Shown: piece by piece, positions 26,170 to 34,878 of the stretch
Numbering within the stretch: the first letter of the stretch is position 1
Layout of the letters: each line of letters opens with the position of its first letter
NCBI GenBank assembly: GCA_035504095.1
Contig: DATJSN010000075.1
Coordinates: 1 to 64,000 of the forward strand
Direction of reading: 5' to 3'
DNA length: 64,000 nt
Source: DATJSN01 sp035504095
Lineage (GTDB): Bacteria > Planctomycetota > Phycisphaerae > WQYP01
Made by a program: the position numbers and the translations under genes
The notes under the pieces: model-generated
Told to the model about the DNA's origin: nothing
Database searches by the model: none
What the model saw: only the letters and a program-made list of their open reading frames with translations

Positions 26170-26557
26170 TCTACCAATTCTGCAATCCTGGCCATTTCGG
26201 CATAAGACTCGCTATGCTAGTTGACCCCTCCGCCACCCGTCAAATCCACTCACTCAATCGGTCCGCACCGCTGTCGATTTAACGATCAATCCCGGCTTCG
26301 GCATTCACCGTCGGGGAAAAATCTTTTTCGCTCACGTTTCTGATGTTCCGCGTTCACCTGTTTTTCATCCTAATTTTATTGCGTCAGTTCTGTATGCCTA
26401 GCCGATAAAAATCACCGTGACAAAACGCCCGGGCGGATTTCACCTTCCGTTCTGGCGACTCCGGAGCGTCGATGCCCTATAATGTCAGCCCACGGCTTTA
26501 AGCCGTCAGGCGCAGGGAAATGATTGTAAATTCTGGTTGGGTCAAAAAGGAGTCTCG
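26170..26557. other. 388-bp divergent gap upstream of the phosphorylase
   Basis: No gene seen. A perfect TATAAT (26478-26483) is the likely -10 for the phosphorylase gene, with only a weak -35 (GCGACT) 17 nt before it. ACGGCT-tta-AGCCGT (26492-26506) lies in the leader and may be an operator or a repeat phrase. The left part shows nothing recognisable. Confidence 0.4.
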
Positions 26558-29110
26558 ATGGCCACGGTGCATCGGTTTGTTGTCGTCCCCGCGATACCGG
26601 AAAAATTAAGCGCGCTTACTGAGTTGGCTCACAACATCTGGTCGCTTTGGAATTACGAAGCCTACAGTCTGTTCACACGTTTGGATCCCGATCTTTGGGA
26701 AGCCACAAATCATAATCCTGTCAAGCTCCTCAGCCTCATTGGACAGGATAAGCTCCGCGCTGCCGCCGAAGATGAAGGATTTCTTTCTCACTTTAATCGC
26801 ATTGTTGCTGATTTCCGTTTTTATATGCAGCAACCGACGTGGTACGGCGGCCGCCATCCCGACGCCAAAGCGACGATAGCCTACTTTTCCGCCGAATACG
26901 GGCTTCATGAATCCCTTCCCATTTACTCCGGCGGCCTGGGTGTTTTGTCAGGTGACCATCTAAAAAGCGCCAGCGAACTCGGGTTGCCTCTGGTCGCTAT
27001 TGGCTTGCTTTATCGCGAAGGGTATTTCCATCAACGGCTTAATCCCGACGGCTGGCAACAGGAGCAAAATCCCGAAAATGATTTTTTCAGCATGCCCATC
27101 TCTCCGGTCCTGGGTTCCGACCGCAAGCAGCTTACCATCAGCATCGACTTTCCCCAGACGCAGGTTCATGCCGCCATCTGGCAGGTACAGGTGGGGCGCG
27201 TCAATCTTTATCTTCTCGACGCCAATCTTCCGCAGAATCGCCCCGAATTTCGCGACATCACCGCCCGCCTGTATGGCGGCGATCATGAAATGCGCATCCG
27301 CCAGGAAATTTTGCTGGGCATTGGCGGCATCCGCACCCTGGCCGCGCTGGGAATTACGCCCACCGTCTGTCACATGAATGAAGGCCATTCCGCGTTTCTT
27401 TCACTTGAACGCTGCCGTATGCTGATGGAGACGGAAAAATTGTCCTTTGCGGAAGCACGCGAATTGGTAGCCGCAAGCAATGTCTTCACCACCCATACCC
27501 CTGTCCCCGCTGGCAATGATTATTTCCACCGCGACCTGATTGAAAAATACTTTGTTCATTACTGGCCAAAGCTCGGGATTTCTCTCGATGATTTTCTCGC
27601 TTTGGGCAGAATCAATCCTCAGGATAATCACGAGCAGTTTGGGATGACCGTTCTGGCCCTGCGCATGGCCTGGCATTCCAATGGCGTAAGTGAATTGCAT
27701 GGCGATGTCTCCCGCCACATGTGGGAACGCATCTGGCCCGAAGTGCCCACACCTGAAATCCCCATCCGTCACATTACCAACGGCGTCCATACGCCGTCCT
27801 GGCTAAGCGAAGGTTTCGCCAGGCTTTATCACGAATATCTCGGAACGACCTGGACCGAACGTCCCACCGATCACACGATTTGGAGCCGCACTGATAAAAT
27901 TCCTGATTCTGAATTGTGGCGCACGCATGAGCGGCGTAAGGAACGGCTCATTTACACCGTTCGTCAGCGACTCCGTGAACAATATGTGCTGCGCGGTTCT
28001 TCTATTCTGGAAACCCAGCGCGTTGACGAAATTCTCGATTCTAAATTGCTTATCATTGGTTTTGCGCGCCGTTTTGCCACTTATAAACGCGCCACGCTTC
28101 TGTTCCGTAACCAGGAGCGGCTTTTAAAACTTCTCAATCATCCCGAAACACCCATTCAGTTCATTTTTGCCGGTAAAGCCCATCCGCGCGACGACGGCGG
28201 CAAACGCTATATTCAGGACATTTTTAATTTCTGTCATCGCGAGGACGTTCGTTCCCGCATGGTTTTTCTCGAAGATTACGATATCAACGTCGCCCGTCAC
28301 ATGGTCCAGGGCGTCGACATCTGGCTCAACACCCCGCGCCGGCCGATGGAAGCCTCTGGTACCAGTGGAATGAAAGCCGCGGTCAATGGCGTATTAAACC
28401 TGAGCATTCTCGATGGCTGGTGGTGTGAAGGTTACAACGGAGAAAATGGGTGGGCCATCGGACAGGGCCAGGTTTACGGCAGCGATGAATATCAGGACGA
28501 GCTTGAAAGCCGTCACCTTTTCGAGCTGCTGGAAAAAACAGTTGTTCCCATGTTCTACGATCGCAGCCTAGACGGACTTCCCCGTCAATGGATTCGTCGA
28601 ATGAAAAATTCTATTCGCACCCTTTGCCCGGTTTTTAACACCAACCGGATGGTCCAGCAATATTTCGAACTCTTTTATCTGCCCGCCAGCGATCTGCATG
28701 GAAAGCTCCTGGAAGGTCATGGTTCTGGCGCTGCGGCCTTGTCACAGTGGCGTCAAAAAATGGCCAAACACTGGAATGAAGTGCAGGTTCGTTCGGTCGA
28801 ATCACCTACCGCCGGCAACCTCAAGGCGGGCGAAAGTCTCAAAATTTTCGCCACGGTCGCCCTCGGTTCCGTCGCCCCCGAACATGTTCGCGTTGAGTTG
28901 TTTTTCGGGCCGCTCGATTCTTCCGGAGCCATTCGCGATGCTCGCGTTCATGGCATGGCGCCCAGTTCCACTCTTGGTGACGGTGTCTATCAGTATGTCG
29001 GAGCTATTAATGCCGCCGCCTGCGGCCAGCAGGGGTTTGCCGTTCGCGTTCTGCCTAATCACCCCAATATTAATCTCCGCTTCGAACCCGGCCTCATCCG
29101 CTGGGGTTAA
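26558..29110 (+). CDS. glgP: alpha-glucan phosphorylase (DUF3417 type)
   Basis: 850 residues. Phosphorolytic release of glucose-1-phosphate from glycogen or maltodextrin (GT35). The N-terminal DUF3417 module (LAHNIWSLWNYEAYSLFTRLD) marks the short alpha-glucan phosphorylase subfamily found in thermophiles and many anaerobes. PLP is held by the Lys of EASGTSGMKAAVNG (Lys near residue 606). FSAEYGLHESLPIYSGGLGVL and HMNEGHSAFL are also typical. ATG 26558 is fixed by AAGGAG 6 nt upstream; the TTG at 26537 is rejected. The promoter is the TATAAT at 26478. Confidence 0.95.
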   Translation: MATVHRFVVVPAIPEKLSALTELAHNIWSLWNYEAYSLFTRLDPDLWEATNHNPVKLLSLIGQDKLRAAAEDEGFLSHFNRIVADFRFYMQQPTWYGGRHPDAKATIAYFSAEYGLHESLPIYSGGLGVLSGDHLKSASELGLPLVAIGLLYREGYFHQRLNPDGWQQEQNPENDFFSMPISPVLGSDRKQLTISIDFPQTQVHAAIWQVQVGRVNLYLLDANLPQNRPEFRDITARLYGGDHEMRIRQEILLGIGGIRTLAALGITPTVCHMNEGHSAFLSLERCRMLMETEKLSFAEARELVAASNVFTTHTPVPAGNDYFHRDLIEKYFVHYWPKLGISLDDFLALGRINPQDNHEQFGMTVLALRMAWHSNGVSELHGDVSRHMWERIWPEVPTPEIPIRHITNGVHTPSWLSEGFARLYHEYLGTTWTERPTDHTIWSRTDKIPDSELWRTHERRKERLIYTVRQRLREQYVLRGSSILETQRVDEILDSKLLIIGFARRFATYKRATLLFRNQERLLKLLNHPETPIQFIFAGKAHPRDDGGKRYIQDIFNFCHREDVRSRMVFLEDYDINVARHMVQGVDIWLNTPRRPMEASGTSGMKAAVNGVLNLSILDGWWCEGYNGENGWAIGQGQVYGSDEYQDELESRHLFELLEKTVVPMFYDRSLDGLPRQWIRRMKNSIRTLCPVFNTNRMVQQYFELFYLPASDLHGKLLEGHGSGAAALSQWRQKMAKHWNEVQVRSVESPTAGNLKAGESLKIFATVALGSVAPEHVRVELFFGPLDSSGAIRDARVHGMAPSSTLGDGVYQYVGAINAAACGQQGFAVRVLPNHPNINLRFEPGLIRWG

Positions 29111-29139
29111 TTCACCTTCCGAATAATTGAACACTTTGA

Positions 29140-29454
29140 TTATTTATGGTCATGACCGGAATCATTATTCTGATCGCCGCCATGATCGCTATTATGATCC
29201 CCATCGTGACCATAATCATGGTTATGGTCGTAATGATGATCATCTCCGTGACCGTAAAAGGAATCATCATGGTGGTAATACCCATTGAAGCCTCCACCAG
29301 AGAAATAATTCTGGAAACCAACCCATTCAAGGCTATGGCCGTCGCCGCACCAGCCGTCGTCGCCGCAAAATAGTTCACAACCGCTCAAACCCAGCAGCGC
29401 GACCACCGCCGCCGGAACCATGAACTTTATAACGCCCGTCTTTATTGGCCGCAT
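29140..29454 (-). CDS. small His/Asp/Gly-rich lipoprotein
   Basis: 104 residues. A signal peptide with lipobox (VVALLGLSGC) precedes a mature part of about 75 residues in which His, Asp, Gly and Asn dominate (HHYDHNHDYGHDGDHN). Such tails can bind metal ions, but no family is recognised. ATG 29454 has AGGAG 7 nt upstream, which supports this frame over the two overlapping frames through the same low-complexity DNA. Transcribed convergently with the glucan phosphorylase; only 29 bp separate the two stops. Confidence 0.65.
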   Translation of the reverse strand: MRPIKTGVIKFMVPAAVVALLGLSGCELFCGDDGWCGDGHSLEWVGFQNYFSGGGFNGYYHHDDSFYGHGDDHHYDHNHDYGHDGDHNSDHGGDQNNDSGHDHK

Positions 29455-29683
29455 TTTCGATCTCCTGACCAGAGAACGTGAGCTCATCGCGTTCGAATAT
29501 GTAGTGCAGGCGATCTATGAAATGCAGGCGAATCTATATAAAGCAGGCAGTCTGAAATATGCAGGCATGATGAACGGCGCCGCCGCTCTTCATTATGTTC
29601 TACGCGCTGGATGCGAATGTGTTACATGAGTCATATCCTGTTCTATATCCTCTGTTCCTTGTACTCTATATATAGAGCCTCTT
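29455..29683. repeat. gap with periodic 'tatag/aacag' repeat
   Basis: No gene. The part 29633-29672, read on the minus strand, is a run of short phrases such as TAGAGTACAAGGAACAG and GATATAGAACAGG, like those in trpE (54614-54667) and at 50740-50795. TAGAGCCTCTT (29673-29683) abuts the ATG at 29684. Confidence 0.45.
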
Positions 29684-31063
29684 ATGCCCAAAGTCTGTTT
29701 CATCCTCGTCGCCGGCCTCAGCCGCTCCCTTGTCTCCCGTCTCCCGTCTCCCGACTCCCGTTTCGGGGGTTCCATCGCCGACCGATCCCCTATCCCCTTC
29801 GATGGCTTCGCCCACTCTGCTCCGTTGCGCCCGGTTATTCCGGCTGTTACATGCACCATGCAGGCCACCCTTGCCACGGGCGTGTTACCCGAGCGTCATG
29901 GAATCATTTCAAATGGCTTATTTACATTTAATCATCCGGAGCTCCATCCTCTTCTGGATACCGACTCGTTTCCCGAATTCCGCAAACAAATCAGCTTTTG
30001 GGAACAATCCAATGGCTTGCTCCAGGCGCCTCGCTTCTGGTCCGGCTCAGGTCTGCGCACTGCGATGCTTTTTTGGCAACAGTCCATCCCCGATGCCGCC
30101 GACATTATTCTTACCCCTAAGCCTGAACACACACCCGACGGTAAAACCATCTCCGCCTGCTGGAGCCGTCCAGCCGATCTTTACGCTCGTCTTGTCAAAG
30201 ACATAGGGCCGTTCCCGCTGCACAATTACTGGGGACCGATGGCATCTCTGCCGTCTTCAGAATGGATTCTCCGCTCAGCGCTGGAAGTTTGGTTAAATTT
30301 TAAACCCGATATTCAGTTCGTCTATGTGCCCCATTTGGACTATAACCTCCAACGTCTCGGTCCCGATCATCCGCAGATTCTCACGGATGTAGCTCAGGTT
30401 GATCGTCTTCTCACACCAATTGTCCAGAGCGTCCGCGCCGACGGCGGCGTTTGCATCATCGCCGGCGATTACGCTATGTCCGCCGTTTCATCAAATTTAG
30501 CTCCCAATCAATCGCTGCGTCGTGCGGATTTACTGCGAACGCGTCCCGACGCAAATGGAAAACTTCTGATTGATTTTGAAACCTCTGAAGCAATCGCTAT
30601 GGTTGATCATCAAATTGCCCATGTTTATTGTCGGCCGCGATCGGTGGACGCCGCGTTTGAAGTTCTTCGCGGACTCGATGGCATTGACCGGATCGCTCGC
30701 ACAAGCGGGGAAAAGGGAGCTCTTGGGTTAAATAGTCCGCGCAGCGGCGATCTGATTCTCTTGTCCGCAGGCAACGCTTTTTTTATACACGACTGGTGGT
30801 TTTCTGATGACGAAAAACCGGTCTGGCAATTTTCCGTCGATATCCACCGTAAACCCGGCTATGACCCGCGGGAATTATTTTTCGATCCGGTTCATAAGTG
30901 CATCTCTCAGAATGCCGCGCTGGTAAAAGGTTCCCACGGTCTTATGAACGCCAACCGGACCTACTGGCCCATCCTTTTCAGCGACGTTCCAATACCTCTG
31001 GTCGAAGGTGTAATAACTGCGGAAAACTGTGCTGCCTGGCTCAGGACGCTGCTCATGGCGTGA
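29684..31063 (+). CDS. alkaline-phosphatase-superfamily phosphodiesterase/nucleotide pyrophosphatase
   Basis: 459 residues. The domain begins MPKVCFILVAGLSRSLV; the nucleophile region is PAVTCTMQATLATGVLPERHGI (catalytic Thr), with HLDYNLQRLGPDH, GDYAMS and a late GSHG as further metal-site candidates. Family members hydrolyse phosphodiester or pyrophosphate bonds; no signal peptide is seen. Residues about 16-40 are encoded by a CTCCCG repeat (29725-29760) that appears inserted where relatives have a conserved helix, so part of the N-terminus is repeat-derived. No ribosome-binding site precedes the ATG; a TAGAGCCTCTT phrase abuts it. Confidence 0.82.
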   Translation: MPKVCFILVAGLSRSLVSRLPSPDSRFGGSIADRSPIPFDGFAHSAPLRPVIPAVTCTMQATLATGVLPERHGIISNGLFTFNHPELHPLLDTDSFPEFRKQISFWEQSNGLLQAPRFWSGSGLRTAMLFWQQSIPDAADIILTPKPEHTPDGKTISACWSRPADLYARLVKDIGPFPLHNYWGPMASLPSSEWILRSALEVWLNFKPDIQFVYVPHLDYNLQRLGPDHPQILTDVAQVDRLLTPIVQSVRADGGVCIIAGDYAMSAVSSNLAPNQSLRRADLLRTRPDANGKLLIDFETSEAIAMVDHQIAHVYCRPRSVDAAFEVLRGLDGIDRIARTSGEKGALGLNSPRSGDLILLSAGNAFFIHDWWFSDDEKPVWQFSVDIHRKPGYDPRELFFDPVHKCISQNAALVKGSHGLMNANRTYWPILFSDVPIPLVEGVITAENCAAWLRTLLMA

Positions 31064-31405
31064 AAAATCGTTCTATACAACTTTTTTTCATAAGCTTTTT
31101 TGCTTGACTCATGGCGCGTTCTAAGGTTTATTTACACTTAATTGGACGCGGTGCAGAAGATCGACCGCAGGCGTGTGAAGTTGTGGTCGTGAGCCCGTAA
31201 AGAACCGGCCGGGAGCAGTATTCCCGATCTTGTTTCTGATCGTCTGGCTCATGGTGTCCGTTTGTCCGCCGCTTAATGCTGCACTCAAAAGCGCAAACCG
31301 GCGCTTTAGGCGGACCCCATCCGGCGCCCAGCCGGATTACTTTGAGGCTCTCCATCCTCGCCGTGCACCTAGGACGCAGTGGCGCGGTTTTTGCCGGAGG
31401 TATGT
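31064..31405. other. 342-bp leader of the pilus/secretion operon
   Basis: No gene. TTGACT (31104-31109), 17 nt, TTTATT (31127-31132) is a candidate promoter about 270 nt before pilM, leaving a long untranslated leader. A small hairpin CGGGA/TCCCG lies near 31210-31225. I do not recognise a riboswitch; the c-di-GMP consensus was looked for by eye and not found. Confidence 0.35.
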
Positions 31406-33424
31406 ATGGCGCGTTGGCAGGCGGCTTGGGGAATAGACATAGGCACAACCGCGCTTAAGGCGATGAAAATTCGTCGTGAGGGTGACAAGGTCTTTCTTGA
31501 AGCTCTTGAACATATCGAACATCGCAGATTTCTTCACGAGCCTGATGTTGATCGCAAAGAAGTCGTACGCGAAAGCCTGGCTCGATTCCTTGAAGTCCAT
31601 CCGCTTCATGGTCAGGCGGTATACATCGCTGCCTCTGGCGCCACCAGTTTCGCCCGTTTTGTGAAGCTGCCTCCGGTTGAACCCAAAAAAATACCTGAAA
31701 TCGTACGTTTTGAAGCCATTCAGCAGATTCCTTTTCCGCTGGATCAGGTGAACTGGGATTATCATCCCTTTCGCAGTCCCGACAGTCCGGATGTCGAAAT
31801 TGGAATTTTTGCTATCAAGACCGATTTGGTGACCCAACTGCTCGCGGATTTCAGGAACCTGGGAATCACGGTCCACGGTGTTCAGGTCGCACCACTCGCG
31901 GTTTATAACGCCATGATGTATGAAGGAATTGGCACCGGGAAGGGTACGGTGGTCATTGATATTGGTGCTGATCATTCTGATTTAATTGTCATGGATCAGG
32001 GTCGACTTTGGCTTAGAAACATTAATCTGGGGGGCAACGCTTTTACCGAATCTCTTGTTAAAACGCTCCGCATGCCCTTCAAAAAAGCGGAATCGCTTAA
32101 ACGCAGTGCCGCCACCAATAAATATGCCCGTCATATCTTTCAGGCGATGCGCCCAACATTTGCTGACATTGTCGCGGAAATTCAGCGCTCCATCGGTTAC
32201 TACAACTCCAGTCACCGCGAAAGCCAGCTTGAACAAATCATTGGAATGGGAAATCCTTTTCGTCTGGCCAATCTGCAAAAGTATCTGCAACAATATCTTG
32301 GTATGCCTGTCCAGAGGCTTGAGGGATTTAACAAACTTGAGGCGGAAAGCAAACTTGCCGCCGCCTTGAGTGATCAGCTTCTCGGTATGCCCGTGGCATA
32401 CGGTTTGGCGCTCCAGGCCATTGGACTTGGCGTAATCAATACCAATCTGCTGCCTCTTGAAATTGCCCGGCAAATGCTCTGGAGGAATAAATATCCCTGG
32501 TTTGCAGCAACCGCGGCACTTTTTGTTCTCGGTACCGCCGCCGCGGCCACACGCTATTTTATTGATTCATCCTCATTTCAGTCCAGCGTTAATCCCGACC
32601 AGAACCCGCAGATCCCTTTAGACAACCAGACCATCAGCGATGCACTTGATTGGAAGAATGAATACAACAGTCTTACCGACACCTATCAGATTAATAACAA
32701 CACAATTCGGGATTATCTGAACAAGAACGAGCTAAAGTCCGTTTGGCCGCAGATTATCAGTACTATTTTTAGTTCACTTCCTCAGGCATCCCCGCCGCCT
32801 AACGGTCAGGATCCGTCCACATGGAAACTGGTAATCCAGTCCATGCAGAGTTCTTATGAAGCCAGTCTGGTTGATCCTGCGGCGTCTGGTTCTAATTCAG
32901 GACAAACTCCGGCGCCACAGCAAAACAGCTATTTTGCTCAAATGCAGGCGGCGCAAACACAATCGGGATTTCTCATTACTATTACTGGTTATACAAGCTA
33001 TCAAAACGCTCTGGAAATTCTCCAGAATTTTTATACCAAATTGCAAGAGGCTGCACCACAAAACGCTTCTCAAAATAGCAAAACGGCGCTGCCGTTCTAC
33101 ATCACGGTTCCTGTTGATGCCCTTGAAAATACCCTGATTACTGAATTAAACGTCGGTGGCGGTGCTAATGGTGGTGCATCCAACGACATCGGATTTAAAC
33201 CTTGGGGCTCCGGAACACTCGGACCATTTAGCGATGTATTTGTTCCGGACTTTTTGCCGCCGCCGGCAACTCAGCCATCCGGCAACCTTCCACAACAAAA
33301 TCAGGGTCCCGCCCAGCCCGTTACGAGTATTACCGGGGTCATAGATCCTGATACGAAACAGCCGCTGTCGCCTGACGCCACAGCTTTTAAGATAGTTCTT
33401 TTGGTTTATCTGCGCAACCATTGA
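31406..33424 (+). CDS. pilM: PilM-type actin-like ATPase fused to a PilN-like membrane domain
   Basis: 672 residues. Residues 1 to about 350 are PilM/FtsA-like: WGIDIGTTALKAMKI (phosphate 1), PKKIPEIVRFEAIQQIPFPL, and IDIGADHSDLIVMDQGRL (phosphate 2). A hydrophobic helix near 365-386 (FAATAALFVLGTAAAA) then leads to a periplasmic region of about 285 residues resembling PilN/PilO in organisation only. In most bacteria PilM and PilN are separate and interact through PilN's N-terminal peptide, so the fusion fixes this contact. ATG 31406 has GGAGG 5 nt upstream; the GTG 31379 extension is rejected. First gene of a four-gene operon. Confidence 0.85.
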   Translation: MARWQAAWGIDIGTTALKAMKIRREGDKVFLEALEHIEHRRFLHEPDVDRKEVVRESLARFLEVHPLHGQAVYIAASGATSFARFVKLPPVEPKKIPEIVRFEAIQQIPFPLDQVNWDYHPFRSPDSPDVEIGIFAIKTDLVTQLLADFRNLGITVHGVQVAPLAVYNAMMYEGIGTGKGTVVIDIGADHSDLIVMDQGRLWLRNINLGGNAFTESLVKTLRMPFKKAESLKRSAATNKYARHIFQAMRPTFADIVAEIQRSIGYYNSSHRESQLEQIIGMGNPFRLANLQKYLQQYLGMPVQRLEGFNKLEAESKLAAALSDQLLGMPVAYGLALQAIGLGVINTNLLPLEIARQMLWRNKYPWFAATAALFVLGTAAAATRYFIDSSSFQSSVNPDQNPQIPLDNQTISDALDWKNEYNSLTDTYQINNNTIRDYLNKNELKSVWPQIISTIFSSLPQASPPPNGQDPSTWKLVIQSMQSSYEASLVDPAASGSNSGQTPAPQQNSYFAQMQAAQTQSGFLITITGYTSYQNALEILQNFYTKLQEAAPQNASQNSKTALPFYITVPVDALENTLITELNVGGGANGGASNDIGFKPWGSGTLGPFSDVFVPDFLPPPATQPSGNLPQQNQGPAQPVTSITGVIDPDTKQPLSPDATAFKIVLLVYLRNH

Positions 33425-33472
33425 GCAGCGCCATTATGAAGATATTGGTTGGTCTGCCGGTTGGAGGTTTTA

Positions 33473-34834
33473 ATGAAGTTTGTTAAGGACAATCTTTTCC
33501 CGATCCTCTGTGGGGTCGTGGTTCTGATATCCCTGGCGCTGCTGTATTACCCGGTTTCCGTTAAATCCGCACAGCTCAGGAATAATATGGTTAACGGTAT
33601 TCCGCCGGATGGCCTGGGACTGAATGTCATTTCCACGATTCAGGATAACTTGGAAAATCAGCCGGTCCTCATAGGGGATAACCCGCCTATTAACACGACA
33701 ATTACCCCAAACCTTATTAAAGAAGACCAACAGATTCAGGCACAAATGAGAACCCAGGCTCAGGAAGTTCAACGGCGTTTTATACAGGACAATGCTTTGG
33801 GAAGAGTAACTTATGACTTGAATGGTGTGGTTCCACTGCTCGGTGCTGCACCAATGCCTAACTTGCTGCCTAATCCATCGACTAATGTCACCATTCTTGG
33901 TGATTTTGAACATCGTTATCTTAATCTCTTTTCCTTGACCGATTCATCCGCCTGGTTGGTGCAGCTTCATGCCGCCGCACCGCCGACTCCGAATGACATT
34001 CAAGTTGATGTGGATCAGCAGCTTGCCTCACTAAATGCCGCGACACCTGGCGGCCTTGGCAGCAATCAGGACTTGGAACAACAGGAGTTATTGCAGCGTA
34101 TCACCCAGCAATCGGTATTCAATACAGCCAAATCCTGCCTTATCTATGCTGATCCAACCAGTTTTCAGGAACGTGCGTTTGTCTCCAGCGCCTCATTTCC
34201 TCAAGCCTCCGACATCTACGAAGCCTTTGTCGATTCCTGGCTCCAGAACGACGTCGTTCAGGCTATCGTCAACACGAATGCCGGCAGCCAGAATGTTGGT
34301 CAGTCGCCGGTCAAACAGCTGATTCATATTGCCGTTGGTGCTGACGCGGCATTCGTTGCCGAACCAACTTCTTCTTCTTCTTCTTCTGGAGGCTCCGGGC
34401 CGTCGCCCAGTGTTGTTAATGATACTGATTTGTTCGTTCTCCCCTCTGGCGCCGGTCAAGGCGGTCAAACGCCCGGCCCGCAAATTGGGCCCGGTGGTGG
34501 CGGTTCGGGAACAACCACGACCATGACTGGTCGCAGCAGCAACGGTCAATATCAGGTGACTTATGTGGCTTTCAGTGTTGTCGTTGTGCCCTGGGAAATA
34601 AACTCATTGATCAACAACCTTTACAAGCAGAACAATGGTTACACCGTTGTTCAGATCAGCACTCAGACTGTCGATCCCATCGAAGCGTTGACCAATGGGT
34701 ATGTATACGGCAAAGTGCCGGTGGTACGGGCGGACATCATGGTGGAAGTTTTATTGTATTCTGATTGGAATAGAAAAATTATGCCGGCCTTCTTTGCCAA
34801 CATGCTCGGCAGCCAACAGCCAGCTGTGCCGTAA
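33473..34834 (+). CDS. single-pass membrane protein of the pilus/secretion operon (PilO-like position)
   Basis: 453 residues, not recognised by motif. One N-terminal membrane helix (LFPILCGVVVLISLALLYYPV), then a long periplasmic part with a Ser/Gly-rich linker (SSSSSSGGSG) around residues 300-310 and a C-terminal section with VVVPWEINSLINNLYKQNNGYTV, a pattern reminiscent of ferredoxin-like PilN/PilO domains. ATG 33473 has GGAGG 5-6 nt upstream. Its position after pilM and before the secretin makes an inner-membrane alignment-complex role (PilO-like) the best inference. Confidence 0.7.
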   Translation: MKFVKDNLFPILCGVVVLISLALLYYPVSVKSAQLRNNMVNGIPPDGLGLNVISTIQDNLENQPVLIGDNPPINTTITPNLIKEDQQIQAQMRTQAQEVQRRFIQDNALGRVTYDLNGVVPLLGAAPMPNLLPNPSTNVTILGDFEHRYLNLFSLTDSSAWLVQLHAAAPPTPNDIQVDVDQQLASLNAATPGGLGSNQDLEQQELLQRITQQSVFNTAKSCLIYADPTSFQERAFVSSASFPQASDIYEAFVDSWLQNDVVQAIVNTNAGSQNVGQSPVKQLIHIAVGADAAFVAEPTSSSSSSGGSGPSPSVVNDTDLFVLPSGAGQGGQTPGPQIGPGGGGSGTTTTMTGRSSNGQYQVTYVAFSVVVVPWEINSLINNLYKQNNGYTVVQISTQTVDPIEALTNGYVYGKVPVVRADIMVEVLLYSDWNRKIMPAFFANMLGSQQPAVP

Positions 34835-34878
34835 ATCGGCTTTAATATTGGCTTTGACGGATGTTTAGGAATCACCAG

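Noticed and set aside
29112..29378. Two other frames through the His-rich region (minus 29112-29378, plus 29146-29373)
   Set aside because: Low-complexity DNA opens all frames; only the 29454 frame has a ribosome-binding site and lipobox.
31064..31405. c-di-GMP riboswitch before pilM
   Set aside because: Conserved GEMM loop sequences are not seen.
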